From Thermomonas sp. (GTDB lineage Bacteria; Pseudomonadota; Gammaproteobacteria; Xanthomonadales; Xanthomonadaceae): a stretch of 64,000 nt of DNA. The stretch lies in the NCBI RefSeq assembly GCF_019104945.1, contig NZ_JAHRWW010000048.1:1-64000 (forward strand), written 5' to 3'. The notes under the pieces were generated by a model, which made no database searches, was not told where the DNA came from, and saw nothing but the letters and a program-made list of their open reading frames with translations. Each line of letters begins with the position of its first letter. Positions within the stretch are counted from its first letter, which is position 1. Below are positions 11,773 to 22,071 of the stretch, piece by piece. A program made the translations under genes and the position numbers.

Positions 11773-11833
11773 CCGTTCTCCGCTCCCGGTATAATCTCCC
11801 TTCTTCACCCGCGCCTGTTGCCACGGAACCTCA

Positions 11834-12838
11834 ATGGATGCTTCGCTGAAACAGCGCCTCATCGGCGCGGCTGTGCTGGTTTTATTGGCGGTCATTTTCT
11901 TGCCTCTTTTGGTGAAAGGCCCGGCACCGGCAAGCGGTGTGTCGGGGGTATCGCTCACCATTCCGCCTGAGCCGAAAGAAATCAATGGCGTAATGACGCA
12001 AGACTTGCCGCTGGCCGTGCCGGGAGCCGTACCTGCAGGCGGTGCAGCGGGCATGCCTGCTGCAGTGCAAGCCCCAGCATCTGAGCCTGCAGAAGAAACC
12101 CCTGCGGATGAAGACGTGCCGTTATCGGCTGTAGCCGCTGGTGATTTTGCGGTGAGCTTTGGCAGCTACGCCACACCTGCCGATGCTGAAAAAGTGATTG
12201 CCGCGCTCCAAGGTGTGGGCCTGCCTGCGTATCAAGAGCCGGTGACTTTGGGCAGCCGCCAAGCGCAGCGAGTGCGCATTGGCCCGTTTGCCGACCAAGC
12301 GATGGCCGAGTCTGCGCGCCTGCGTGCGGGCCGAGTGCGCAGTGACTTAAACGCAAAAGTCATTGCACTCAATGCTGGAGATGCGCAAGCTACACCAGCG
12401 GCCGTTCCAGAGGCTAAGCCGGCCGCGGCACCTGCACCTGCGCAGATGAAACCAGAAAAAGAAGTCGCGGTTAGCAAGCCAGCGCCAGTGCCGCCAGTAA
12501 AACCAGCCGCTCCGGCAGCGAAACCCGAGCCCGCTCCGGCAAAGCCTGCGCCCCCTGCAGCGAAACCTGAGCCCACACCGGCAAAACCTGCCAACCCGGC
12601 GGGGACTGGGTTCGTGGTGCAAATTGGTGCATTCACCTCAAGTGCTGATGCCACAGCGCAGCGCGATGCCATCCGTAAAGCCGGTTTCAACGCCTTTACC
12701 GACACCGTTTCGGGTGCGTCGGGAAGTTTGACGCGCGTGCGCGTGGGGCCGGTGATGACGCGCGCTGAAGCGGATGCCTTGAAAGCCAAACTCAGCGCGC
12801 AAACAGGGAAAGACGGGCAAGTACGCCCGCATCCCTGA
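11834..12838 (+). CDS. dedD: SPOR-domain inner-membrane protein (DedD-like)
   Basis: 334 residues. After a short cytoplasmic segment comes one transmembrane helix (about residues 8-30, LIGAAVLVLLAVIFLPLL). A first SPOR-like domain follows at about 97-178 (FAVSFGSYATPADAEKVI), then a long Pro/Ala/Lys linker of about 60 residues with KPEPAPAKPAPPAAK-type repeats, and a C-terminal SPOR domain at about 258-334 (FVVQIGAFTSSADATAQ). SPOR domains bind denuded glycan strands at the division septum, so a role in cell constriction is likely. Two SPOR-like domains in one protein is more than the single domain of E. coli DedD. It sits between folC and purF as in many proteobacteria. Confidence 0.88.
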   Translation: MDASLKQRLIGAAVLVLLAVIFLPLLVKGPAPASGVSGVSLTIPPEPKEINGVMTQDLPLAVPGAVPAGGAAGMPAAVQAPASEPAEETPADEDVPLSAVAAGDFAVSFGSYATPADAEKVIAALQGVGLPAYQEPVTLGSRQAQRVRIGPFADQAMAESARLRAGRVRSDLNAKVIALNAGDAQATPAAVPEAKPAAAPAPAQMKPEKEVAVSKPAPVPPVKPAAPAAKPEPAPAKPAPPAAKPEPTPAKPANPAGTGFVVQIGAFTSSADATAQRDAIRKAGFNAFTDTVSGASGSLTRVRVGPVMTRAEADALKAKLSAQTGKDGQVRPHP

Positions 12839-12865
12839 TTTTATTGATCAATTAGGACTCTTCGT

Positions 12866-14319
<1,454 letters not shown>

Positions 14320-14323
<4 letters not shown>

Positions 14324-15117
14324 ACTTATTCGAAGCTGCGCGTGCTTGCTTAGATGCCGCTACGTCGGAAGCGAAACCCGCGCTTACGTTGCAGCTAAGC
14401 GATGCGTTTGCACGCGGCGAGCTTCTGCTTGAGGCAGGCGCACCACCAGAGCCCATTTGCATGCCGGGGCGGCCTGCCAAGCCTGTGCTCGTGCATCCCC
14501 GCGATCTGCCTCGGCGTGGTTTTGGTAGTGTGGAAGGGCGAGCCGCGTTTATCCACGCCGTAGCGCATATCGAATTCAATGCGATTGATCTAGCGTGGGA
14601 CGCGGTCTATCGCTTTCGCGGACTACCCGCGCAGTTTTATGCCGACTGGGTAGGCGTGGCGCGCGATGAAGCGCGGCATTTCATGATGGTGCGCTCACGC
14701 CTGCAAGCACTGGGTTACGACTACGGCGATTTCGATGCCCATAACGGGCTATGGGAAATGGCCGAGAAAACTGCGCACGACGGCCTTGCGCGCATGGCGT
14801 TGGTGCCGCGCGTCTTAGAAGCGCGCGGGCTGGATGTCACGCCGGGGATGATCGTCAAATTGCGGCAATTAAACGACGACACAACCGCCGATATTCTTGA
14901 AGTCATTTTGCGCGAGGAAGTGGCGCATGTGGCCGCCGGTTCGCGCTGGTATCGTTGGTACTGCGAGCGTGCAGGTGTCGATCACCGCACGCGTTTTCGC
15001 GAACTGCTTCGGGAATACGCGGGAGGGGTGCTGCATAAGCCCTTCAATACAGAGGCGCGCTTGCAAGCAGGCTTCGATTTAGATGAGCTTGAAAGCTTGC
15101 TGGAAGAAGCAGACTAG
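14320..15117 (+). CDS. DUF455 ferritin-like protein
   Basis: 265 residues from a TTG start at 14320 that overlaps the purF stop (TTGA). This start gives [14 protein letters not shown], a natural helix N-terminus; the reading frame is open further upstream only inside purF. The body is all-helical with carboxylate/His motifs typical of the DUF455 ferritin-like fold: [24 protein letters not shown] and [10 protein letters not shown], which could hold a di-metal centre. Function is unknown in the family. Overlap with purF suggests translational coupling. Its stop is shared in a CTAG palindrome with the convergent murU gene. Confidence 0.82.
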
Positions 15118-15818
15118 CTTGCGCTGAGTTCGCGATTGAGCTGGCTCAGCCGCTCTGGCGTGCCTACGTCGGTCCAGTGCCCGTTATGGAGTTGTCCGCT
15201 CACGGCAGCACGCGCCATTGCTGCGCGCAGTAACGGTGCCAGTTTGAAGCGCGGCGGTGTTTCATCTGCGCCTGCCGCTGTGCCGATCACATCGCGCCAA
15301 TTTTGAAGCAGTGCTGGCTGATACATGCCGATGCCCGCAAAGGTGAATTGCGAAGCGCCTTCTGCAAGCAGTTGGCCGTTTAGCATGAGGGCGAAATCCC
15401 CATTGGGATGGTGGGTAGGGTTATTCACCAGTACCAAATGCGCTTCGCCGTTAAGTGATTGGGGCAGTGTGCGGAAGTCGAAGTCGCACCAAATATCGCC
15501 GTTGATGGCAAGAAATGGCGCGTCACCCAAGCTAGAAAGTGCATTCAACATGCCGCCGCCGGTTTCAAGTGGTGTTTCGCCTTCATAAACGTAGTGCAGG
15601 CGAAGCCCCCAGCGGCTGCCGTTGCCTAGTGTTTGCGGAAACTGCTCGGCCAGCCACGACGTGTTGATAACCACATCTTCAACGCCAAGTTCGGCTAGGC
15701 GTTCTAAATGCCAAACGATCAAAGGCTTTCCGCCAGCGACGAGTAGTGGCTTGGGCGTATGGTTCGTCAGTGGGCGCATGCGTTCACCCAAGCCAGCAGC
15801 AAAGATCAATGCCTTCAT
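15114..15818 (-). CDS. murU: N-acetylmuramate 1-phosphate uridylyltransferase (MurU-like)
   Basis: 234 residues, nucleotidyltransferase of the GT-A/NTP_transferase fold. The N-terminus KALIFAAGLGERMRPLTNHT is the nucleotide-binding loop, and INGDIWCDFDF carries the metal-binding Asp. In Pseudomonas-type peptidoglycan recycling MurU makes UDP-MurNAc from MurNAc-1-phosphate, bypassing de novo synthesis and so lowering fosfomycin sensitivity. The assignment rests on family resemblance plus the four-base overlap (ATGA at 15815-15818) with the upstream kinase gene, the usual amgK-murU pair. A glucose-1-phosphate nucleotidyltransferase is the main alternative. Confidence 0.86.
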   Translation of the reverse strand: MKALIFAAGLGERMRPLTNHTPKPLLVAGGKPLIVWHLERLAELGVEDVVINTSWLAEQFPQTLGNGSRWGLRLHYVYEGETPLETGGGMLNALSSLGDAPFLAINGDIWCDFDFRTLPQSLNGEAHLVLVNNPTHHPNGDFALMLNGQLLAEGASQFTFAGIGMYQPALLQNWRDVIGTAAGADETPPRFKLAPLLRAAMARAAVSGQLHNGHWTDVGTPERLSQLNRELSAS

Positions 15819-16822
15819 GCGTGCACCTTGGCAAGGGCAGGTTTGAGTGTGTATTCCAGTAACTCTGCCAATGGCGTGAGTTCTGGATATTTGGGAACAA
15901 CCGCGTCGAGATACGCCATAAAGCGTGGCGCATCGGCAAGGTAGCGCGGCTTTTCATCACGATGGTGTAGCCGCGCAAAAATGCCAAGAATCTTGAGGTG
16001 GCGCTGTACGCCGAGCCAGTCTGCATCGCGCAAAAACGTGGGCAGTGATGGCACAGGCAGCCCTGCATGCTGTGCGGCTGCGTGATAGTGCTGTAACCAT
16101 GTGTTGACGCGTGGCTCTGGCCAGCTGAGGAAAGCATCGCGCATCAGGCTCACGGGGTCGTATGCAATCGGGCCGCGCACGAGATCTTGGAAATCCAGCA
16201 CCGCAAGCCCGTGCGTACTAGGCATCAGATTACGCAGCATGAAGTCTCGATGTGTGGGTACCTGCGCTTGCGCTAAGGCGTTGTCCATCAGCCTACGCTG
16301 CACAAGTTCCAGGCGTTCGGCATCGGCGCAGCTCAGTTCAAGGCCAAGGTGGCGGCGAATAAACCATTCTTCAAACAGGCCTGCATCGCGCTGTAATAGT
16401 GCTTCACCAAACGCAGGGAAATCTGCAGGGAGCGGCAGTGTTTGCAGGCAAACAAGCTGCTGGATGGCCGCCGCCATGACGTGTTCAACCGACTCAGCGG
16501 TAACAATTTGCGCCACGTTGGGGCCGCCTAAGTCTTCCAGCAGTAAAAAGCCGTGCTCAATATCGCGGGCCAATACCTGTGGCACGCGCACGCCGTGCTG
16601 GTGGAGTAAGTCATGCACGCGCAACCACGGGCGCACGTCTTCTTTGCCGGGAGGTGCGTCCATCACGATATGCGAGGGCGCGTGCCCCAAGGTGCGCCAA
16701 TAGCTACGGAAACCCGCATCGGAAGAAGCACTTTCCAATGTCAGTGTGGAAGAGTGCAGTGCGGTTTGCGCCCAAATTAGGCGAGATTGGCTGCGGATGT
16801 CGTCGGTTGCGGATGCGCTCAT
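15815..16822 (-). CDS. amgK: Anomeric MurNAc/GlcNAc kinase (AmgK-like)
   Basis: 335 residues of the aminoglycoside phosphotransferase/choline kinase fold. Visible motifs are GFLLLEDLGGPNV in the N-lobe, the catalytic loop PTHRDFMLRNLMP (HRDFxxxN) and the metal-binding LAVLDFQDLVRGP. In this pathway AmgK phosphorylates MurNAc at C1 for MurU. The adjacent overlapping murU makes this more likely than another phosphotransferase. It is divergent from xanB with a 52-base intergenic region that must contain both promoters. Confidence 0.86.
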   Translation of the reverse strand: MSASATDDIRSQSRLIWAQTALHSSTLTLESASSDAGFRSYWRTLGHAPSHIVMDAPPGKEDVRPWLRVHDLLHQHGVRVPQVLARDIEHGFLLLEDLGGPNVAQIVTAESVEHVMAAAIQQLVCLQTLPLPADFPAFGEALLQRDAGLFEEWFIRRHLGLELSCADAERLELVQRRLMDNALAQAQVPTHRDFMLRNLMPSTHGLAVLDFQDLVRGPIAYDPVSLMRDAFLSWPEPRVNTWLQHYHAAAQHAGLPVPSLPTFLRDADWLGVQRHLKILGIFARLHHRDEKPRYLADAPRFMAYLDAVVPKYPELTPLAELLEYTLKPALAKVHA

Positions 16823-16874
16823 GTGTAAAGGGTAAACTGCAGCGTTGAATTTGCGCAGCTGTAGCGAGGTTTTT

Positions 16875-18278
16875 GTGACGAAATTGCAGCCGGTTTTACT
16901 TTCTGGGGGCTCCGGTACGCGGCTTTGGCCGCTCTCGCGCGAGGCCTATCCCAAACAATTTTTGCCACTGGCGGGTAAAGACACCATGCTGCAGGCCACT
17001 TGGCAGCGGGTTGCCGCGATTGCAGGTGCGGCTCCTATCGTGGTGGCTGGGGAAGAACATCGGTTTTTGGTGGCCGAGCAGTTGCGCCAAATTGGCGCGC
17101 CAACCCCGGCCATCGTGCTGGAGCCGGTGGGGCGCAATACTGCACCGGCCATCGCCGCGGCGGCGCTGCAGGCCCTTGCAGGTGGAGAAGATCCGCTACT
17201 ACTGGTGTTGCCTTCGGATCATGTCGTTCGCAATGCGCAGGCGTTTTGTGCAGCGGTGCAGCAGGCGATGCCCGCGGCCGAAGCAGGGGCGCTGGTAACG
17301 TTTGGTACCGTACCCGACGCACCGGAAACCGGCTTTGGTTATATCCAAGCTGCGCCGGGTGAAGGCGTGCAGAAGGTGCTGCGCTTTGTGGAAAAGCCCG
17401 ATGCGGCCACCGCCCAAGGCTATCTCGATGCAGGCGGGTATTACTGGAATAGCGGGATGTTCCTGCTGCGGGCTTCGCGTTATTTAGAAGAGCTTGAGCG
17501 CTTCCACCCGGATATGGTGGCGGCTGTGCGCAAAGCGTTTGAAAGCGCCGCACGCGATGGTGATTTTATTCGTCTAGACAAAACCGACTTTGCTGCGTGT
17601 CCGTCGGATTCTATCGACTACGCGGTGATGGAAAAAACCGCAGCGGCGATGGTGTTGCCGGTGGATATTGGCTGGAACGACGTCGGCTCGTGGTCGGCGC
17701 TATGGGAAGTAAGCGAACAAGACGGTGACGGCAATGCCCACCGTGGTGATGTGATCGCGATTGATACCCGCAACAGCTACGCCTATGCACAGCGGCTTGT
17801 GGCTTTAGTGGGTGTAGATGATTTGGTGGTAGTGGAAACCGATGACGCAGTGCTGGTGGCGCGCAAAGATAAAGTGCAGCAGGTGAAGGATGTGGTAGCG
17901 CGGCTGAAGGCCGAGCAGCGCAGCCAAGCGGTGCTGCACCGCGAAGTGCATCGCCCGTGGGGCAGTTACGATTCCATCGACATGGCCGATGGGTTTCAAG
18001 TGAAGCGCATCAAGGTGAAGCCGGGTGCGCGGCTGTCGCTACAGTCACACCGGCAGCGCGCCGAGCACTGGGTGGTGGTGCGCGGCACGGCGCGGGTCAC
18101 GCGTGATAATGATGTGTTTGAACTGTTCGCAAACCAGTCCACCTATATCCCGATTGGTGCTAAGCACCGCTTGGAAAACCCGGGTAAGGAGATGCTGGAG
18201 TTGATCGAGGTGCAGTCGGGCGATTATTTAGGTGAAGACGACATCGTGCGCTATGAGGATGTGTACGGGCGCTCATAG
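16875..18278 (+). CDS. xanB: Bifunctional mannose-1-phosphate guanylyltransferase / mannose-6-phosphate isomerase
   Basis: Makes GDP-mannose for exopolysaccharide and LPS. The N-terminal GT-A domain begins PVLLSGGSGTRLWPLSREAY with the pyrophosphorylase signature, and the FVEKPD motif provides the catalytic Lys. The C-terminal cupin isomerase domain carries the zinc motif QSHRQRAEHWVVV at about residues 390-402. GTG at 16875 is chosen because GAGG lies five bases upstream and it gives 467 residues, the usual XanB/AlgA length; the ATG at 16845 would place ten unrelated residues ahead of the domain. The stop codon TAG is the first three bases of a 10-bp direct repeat that flanks a palindromic element. 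Confidence 0.95.
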   Translation: MTKLQPVLLSGGSGTRLWPLSREAYPKQFLPLAGKDTMLQATWQRVAAIAGAAPIVVAGEEHRFLVAEQLRQIGAPTPAIVLEPVGRNTAPAIAAAALQALAGGEDPLLLVLPSDHVVRNAQAFCAAVQQAMPAAEAGALVTFGTVPDAPETGFGYIQAAPGEGVQKVLRFVEKPDAATAQGYLDAGGYYWNSGMFLLRASRYLEELERFHPDMVAAVRKAFESAARDGDFIRLDKTDFAACPSDSIDYAVMEKTAAAMVLPVDIGWNDVGSWSALWEVSEQDGDGNAHRGDVIAIDTRNSYAYAQRLVALVGVDDLVVVETDDAVLVARKDKVQQVKDVVARLKAEQRSQAVLHREVHRPWGSYDSIDMADGFQVKRIKVKPGARLSLQSHRQRAEHWVVVRGTARVTRDNDVFELFANQSTYIPIGAKHRLENPGKEMLELIEVQSGDYLGEDDIVRYEDVYGRS

Positions 18279-18406
18279 TCTTGAACTGCCACCTTCTACC
18301 GTCGGGTACTGCCTTCCGCAGATGTCCTCCGGCATTGGTCTGTGACCAATGCCTCCTCCTTGATTCTGCTCCAGATAGTACCCGACGGTAGAAGGTTAGT
18401 CTTGAA
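18276..18406. mobile_element. Palindromic MITE/REPIN-like element flanked by 10-bp direct repeats
   Basis: Two perfect 20-bp inverted arms at 18291-18310 and 18377-18396 enclose 66 bases. In their centre is a second perfect hairpin, GGCATTGGTC-TGT-GACCAATGCC (18331-18353). The whole is flanked by the direct repeat TAGTCTTGAA at 18276-18285 and 18397-18406, which looks like a target duplication. The left copy starts with the stop codon of xanB. No protein is encoded. The outer arm contains GTAG, seen at the ends of REP-type repeats in Stenotrophomonas; the relation is a guess. No second copy was noticed in this window. Confidence 0.7.
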
Positions 18407-18410
18407 GTAC

Positions 18411-18440
18411 AAACCCCGTCTGCATGATGAGACGGGGTTT
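18411..18440. terminator. Hairpin terminator between xanB and cysK
   Basis: AAACCCCGTC (18411-18420) pairs with GACGGGGTTT (18431-18440) around a 10-base loop. It probably ended xanB directly before the palindromic element was inserted, and may also serve convergent cysK. Confidence 0.8.
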
Positions 18441-18464
18441 GTGTGTACTGCGAAAACGTTTTGA

Positions 18465-19424
18465 TTAGCCGAGGCTTGCCAGCCACTCGTCGTCGCTGCC
18501 TTGGTTGAGGCCAGAGAACAGCGGCGAAGAGAAGTAGCGCGTTCCGGTGTCTGGCAGCATGGCCAACAGCACCGAGCCTGCGGGGGCGGTTTCGGCAATT
18601 TTCAGCGCGGTGGCCGCGGTGGCGCCGGAGGAAATACCCACCAAGATGCCTTCTTCGGCAGCTAGGCGGCGCGCGGTTTCAAACGCTTCTTCATCGCCCA
18701 CGGTGCGCAGTTCGTCATAAGCCTGGCGGTTGATGACTTCGGGCACGAAGTCTGGCGTCCAGCCTTGAATTTTGTGCGAGTTCCATTCGTTCTTGGCCAG
18801 CAGTGGCGCAGCCGCGGGTTCAGTGCCGATGATCTTGGTGGCGGGGCGCGCTACCTTCAGCACTTCACCCACGCCGGTGAGCGTACCGCCGCTGCCCCAG
18901 CCGCTGACAAAGTAATCCAAGCGCTTGCCTGCAAAATCGCGCAGAATTTCGGCGGCAGTGGTCTGGCGGTGGTAGGCCGGGTTGGCGGGGTTGGTGAATT
19001 GGCTGGCCCAGAACCAGCCGTGTTTTTCCGCCAGTTCCTTGGCTTTTTCCACCATGCCAACGCCGCGTGCAGCAGCGGGGGTAAGGATGACCTTCGCGCC
19101 ATACGCGCGCATGGCTTGACGGCGCTCGATGGAGAAGGTTTCGGTCATCACTGCAACAAATTTATAGCCGCGCGCTGCAGCGATCATGGCCAGCGCAATG
19201 CCGGTATTACCCGAGGTGGCTTCCACAATGGTGTCGCCGGGCTTGAGCAGACCGCGACGTTCGGCATCTAAGATGATGCCAAGGCCAAGGCGATCTTTCA
19301 CCGAGCCACCGGGGTTAAACGCCTCGGCTTTGACATAAACATCCACATGTTTTGGCGCGATGCGCTGCAGTTTGATGATGGGGGTGTTGCCAACGGCATC
19401 GAGGATCGAGTTGTAAATGGTCAT
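18465..19424 (-). CDS. cysK: Cysteine synthase A (O-acetylserine sulfhydrylase)
   Basis: PLP enzyme, 319 residues, joining O-acetylserine and sulfide to cysteine. The Schiff-base Lys is in NPGGSVKDRLG (about residue 44), the phosphate-binding loop is ISSGATAATA, and TSGNTGIAL is the substrate loop. ATG at 19424 is chosen because it has AAAGGA seven bases upstream and starts MTIYNSILDAVGNTPI, the classic N-terminus; the longer frame runs into cysG. It lies 28 bases downstream of cysG in the same direction, next to cysB, forming a sulfur-assimilation cluster. Confidence 0.97.
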   Translation of the reverse strand: MTIYNSILDAVGNTPIIKLQRIAPKHVDVYVKAEAFNPGGSVKDRLGLGIILDAERRGLLKPGDTIVEATSGNTGIALAMIAAARGYKFVAVMTETFSIERRQAMRAYGAKVILTPAAARGVGMVEKAKELAEKHGWFWASQFTNPANPAYHRQTTAAEILRDFAGKRLDYFVSGWGSGGTLTGVGEVLKVARPATKIIGTEPAAAPLLAKNEWNSHKIQGWTPDFVPEVINRQAYDELRTVGDEEAFETARRLAAEEGILVGISSGATAATALKIAETAPAGSVLLAMLPDTGTRYFSSPLFSGLNQGSDDEWLASLG

Positions 19425-19452
19425 TGCGAAATCCTTTGAATATGGAAATGAA

Positions 19453-20910
19453 TCAGGCGGCACGTGCGAGCGGTGATGGCGAACATCGCTCGTGTGTGTC
19501 AACGAGAGGCGGGCTACCGAACCAGTGCAGCCGTTGTGCGAGTGCGGCAACTTCGCCGATGATCAAAAGCGCGGGGGCTTGCACGGCATGCTGTTGCGCA
19601 AGCTCTGGAAGCTGCGCCAACGTACCGGTGATGACGCGCTGCTGCGGGCGGCTGCCGTTTTCTACTAGTGCAAACGGTGTGTCGCTGCTGCGACCATGTG
19701 CGATCAGCCGCTCGCGCACATGCGACAGCCCGCTCACGCCCATATAAAACACCAGCGTTTGTTGAGCCTTGGCCAGCGCCGCCCAGTCGTGTTCCGCTTC
19801 ACCATTGCGCGCGCGCGCAGTCAGAATATGCAGCGATTGCGCGTACTCGCGGTGGGTCAGTGGAATGCCTGCATAAGCCGCGCAGGCGGTGGCAGCCGTG
19901 ATGCCAGGAACGACTTCAAACGCAATGCCTTCGGCCTGCAGTGCTTCAAGCTCTTCGCCGCCGCGCCCGAATACAAACGAGTCGCCACCCTTCAGACGCA
20001 CCACGCGCTTACCCGTGTTGGCGTGTTCGATCATCAAACGATGAATATGCTGCTGGGTGGCGTCGTGGTCCTCGCCGACACGTTTGCCTACTTCAATCTG
20101 CAGAGCATCGCGCCGAGCGAGGGCGAGCACATCTTGGCTGACAAGACGGTCATATAAGATGACATCGGCTTCATTCAAAACGCGTAGGGCGCGCAGGGTA
20201 AGTAGCCCAGCATCGCCGGGGCCAGCGCCCACCAGTGCCACACTACCGCGTGGCGGTGTGGGGGTTGCGTGCAGTTCGCTTTCGATCGCGTGCTGCGCCG
20301 CCAGCGTTTGGCCACGGCGCAGCAGGGTTGGCACAGGGCCACGGAGGATGCGTTCAAAAAATGCGCGCCGTGTTGCAAGATTGGGGAAACGCTGGCGAAT
20401 GCGCGCACGCAGGCCAGCAAGCCGCTCCGCGAGTGCGCCTAAAGATTCATCCAACTGTTGTTCAAGCTGTTCGCGTAGGTGCCGCGCCAGCATGGGGGAT
20501 GCGCCGCCGCTGGATATTGCCACCTGCAGTGGGCCGCGTTGCACCCGTGCCGAAAGCTGGGCGCTGGTGAGTTCGGCATCGTCAACCACATTCACCCAGA
20601 GTTTGCGCGCATGCGCGGCATCGGCAATAACTTGGTTGACGGAGCGGTGGTTGGTGGCGGCAATCACCAGCCAAACATCGTTGAGCCATTCGGGGGTGAA
20701 AGAGCCGACGAGATGGGTGATGTGCGCTTGCTGCTTCAGGTTGCGCAAGTTGTCCGTGAGATCGGGCGCGCCAACGATGACCTCGGCCCCGGCTTCAAGC
20801 AGTGCAGGCACTTTGCGTGTGGCAATACTGCCGCCGCCAACCACCAATACGCGGCGGCCGCGCAGGTCGAGAAATAGCGGAAACAGGGCAGGGGAGGCGG
20901 AAGAAGGCAT
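19453..20910 (-). CDS. cysG: Multifunctional siroheme synthase
   Basis: 485 residues. The N-terminal half (about 1-210) is the precorrin-2 dehydrogenase/ferrochelatase part, with the NAD loop [13 protein letters not shown] and [14 protein letters not shown]. The C-terminal half (about 222-470) is the uroporphyrinogen-III C-methyltransferase, with [14 protein letters not shown] and [14 protein letters not shown]. It makes siroheme, the cofactor of sulfite reductase. The gene is convergent with nothing, precedes cysK in an apparent operon, and is divergent from the LysR regulator cysB. The 150-base gap to cysB should hold both promoters. Confidence 0.97.
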   Translation of the reverse strand: MPSSASPALFPLFLDLRGRRVLVVGGGSIATRKVPALLEAGAEVIVGAPDLTDNLRNLKQQAHITHLVGSFTPEWLNDVWLVIAATNHRSVNQVIADAAHARKLWVNVVDDAELTSAQLSARVQRGPLQVAISSGGASPMLARHLREQLEQQLDESLGALAERLAGLRARIRQRFPNLATRRAFFERILRGPVPTLLRRGQTLAAQHAIESELHATPTPPRGSVALVGAGPGDAGLLTLRALRVLNEADVILYDRLVSQDVLALARRDALQIEVGKRVGEDHDATQQHIHRLMIEHANTGKRVVRLKGGDSFVFGRGGEELEALQAEGIAFEVVPGITAATACAAYAGIPLTHREYAQSLHILTARARNGEAEHDWAALAKAQQTLVFYMGVSGLSHVRERLIAHGRSSDTPFALVENGSRPQQRVITGTLAQLPELAQQHAVQAPALLIIGEVAALAQRLHWFGSPPLVDTHERCSPSPLARAA

Positions 20911-20991
20911 GGGCTAACGCTAGGCTTCATTCCGAGTTTCTGGAAATAGTGGCCGGATGTTTTGTTATTCCTCGTTGGCATAAGCAAGCTA

Positions 20992-21019
20992 TAGACAGGG
21001 CTGCACTACTCGTTATAAT
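20992..21019 (+). promoter_or_regulatory. Sigma-70 promoter of cysB
   Basis: TAGACA at 20992-20997 and a perfect TATAAT at 21014-21019, spaced by 16 bases, lie 41 bases before the cysB ATG. An inverted pair ATCGCT (21022-21027) and AGCGAT (21040-21045) overlaps the expected transcript start and could be an autoregulatory LysR-type site. Confidence 0.7.
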
Positions 21020-21060
21020 CCATCGCTATATACAGATTAAGCGATATAAAAGGCCAAGTC

Positions 21061-22023
21061 ATGACGCTCACCCAGCTTCGCTACCTCGTTGCCATTGCCG
21101 ACTCCGGTTTCAACATTACCCAAGCGGCTGAAAAGGTACATGCCACCCAGCCGGGTCTGTCCAAGCAGCTCAAGCAGCTTGAAGACGAGCTTGGGTTTCA
21201 GCTATTTCTGCGCAAAGGACGCAGCTTAGAAGGTGTGGCACCCGCGGGGGCCAAGGTGATCGAACACGCGCGCCGGATTCTTGCTGAGGCGGCCAATATC
21301 CGCAGCTACGCGGCCAATGAGCGCGGTGAATTCAGTGGGCGGCTACTGCTGGCAACCACCCATACGCAAGCACGCTATGTGTTGCCGCGCGTGCTGGCCG
21401 ATATTACCCGCCGCTATCCACAAGTTAGCGTGGACTTGTTCGCTGCAGGCGATGCCGAAGTGCTGGAGAAATTAGATGAAGCCGATTTTGGCCTAATTAG
21501 TACGGCCGGCAGCGTGCCATCTACGCAAGGTATTGCGGTCCCACTATTCCGCTGGAAGCGCGTGTTGTTGGTACCTAAAACACATCCGCTCGCAGTGCTG
21601 GGGCGCGCCCCTACGGTTGAAGAGTTGGCACGCTATCCGCTGATTTCCTATGAGTCCTCAACACTGCCCGAATCGTCGCTGCAGCGCACGTTCGCAGCCG
21701 CGGGTGTGCGGCCACAAATTGCGATGACCGCGCGCGACGCTAACCTCATCAAGACCTATGTGCGCACCGGCCTAGGCGCGGGAGTACTCGCTGAGATGGC
21801 GGTGGGGGCGCATGAAGATGATGATTTGCGTGTGATTGAAGCGCCGCAAGAGTTGCCGGAATGCATTACTTGGGCCGTTGTGCCGCGTGGCCGCGTGTTA
21901 CGCGAATACGCGCTGGCGCTGCTGCACGCCCTAGCCCCACAGGTGGACGCACGTGATCTGCGGCGGATTTTGGAAGGCAACCTCGAACCGCATTGGCCGG
22001 AGCTGCCGCGCTGGAAGGCGTAA
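21061..22023 (+). CDS. cysB: LysR-type regulator of sulfur assimilation (CysB)
   Basis: 320 residues. The N-terminal winged helix-turn-helix (MTLTQLRYLVAIADSGFNIT, then HATQPGLSKQLKQLEDEL) is followed by a type 2 periplasmic-binding-like effector domain from about residue 93. The N-terminus (residues 1-60) and the position next to cysG and cysK point to CysB, which in enteric bacteria senses N-acetylserine and activates cysteine genes. It is divergent from cysG with a strong promoter of its own. The accessory island starts just after its stop. Confidence 0.92.
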   Translation: MTLTQLRYLVAIADSGFNITQAAEKVHATQPGLSKQLKQLEDELGFQLFLRKGRSLEGVAPAGAKVIEHARRILAEAANIRSYAANERGEFSGRLLLATTHTQARYVLPRVLADITRRYPQVSVDLFAAGDAEVLEKLDEADFGLISTAGSVPSTQGIAVPLFRWKRVLLVPKTHPLAVLGRAPTVEELARYPLISYESSTLPESSLQRTFAAAGVRPQIAMTARDANLIKTYVRTGLGAGVLAEMAVGAHEDDDLRVIEAPQELPECITWAVVPRGRVLREYALALLHALAPQVDARDLRRILEGNLEPHWPELPRWKA

Positions 22024-22071
22024 GGTGGTTCCTAGAATATTGATGAAGCGCGCGCCCGATTTGTTTAAGCA

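Noticed and set aside
12478..12600. Repeated GCAAAGCCTGCGCC-type units, considered as a CRISPR-like array
   Set aside because: They encode the KPEPAPAKPA linker of the SPOR protein; no spacers or cas genes.
20057..20917. 286-codon plus-strand frame opposite cysG
   Set aside because: Ser/Arg/Ala-rich shadow with no domain; the cysG frame is complete and conserved.
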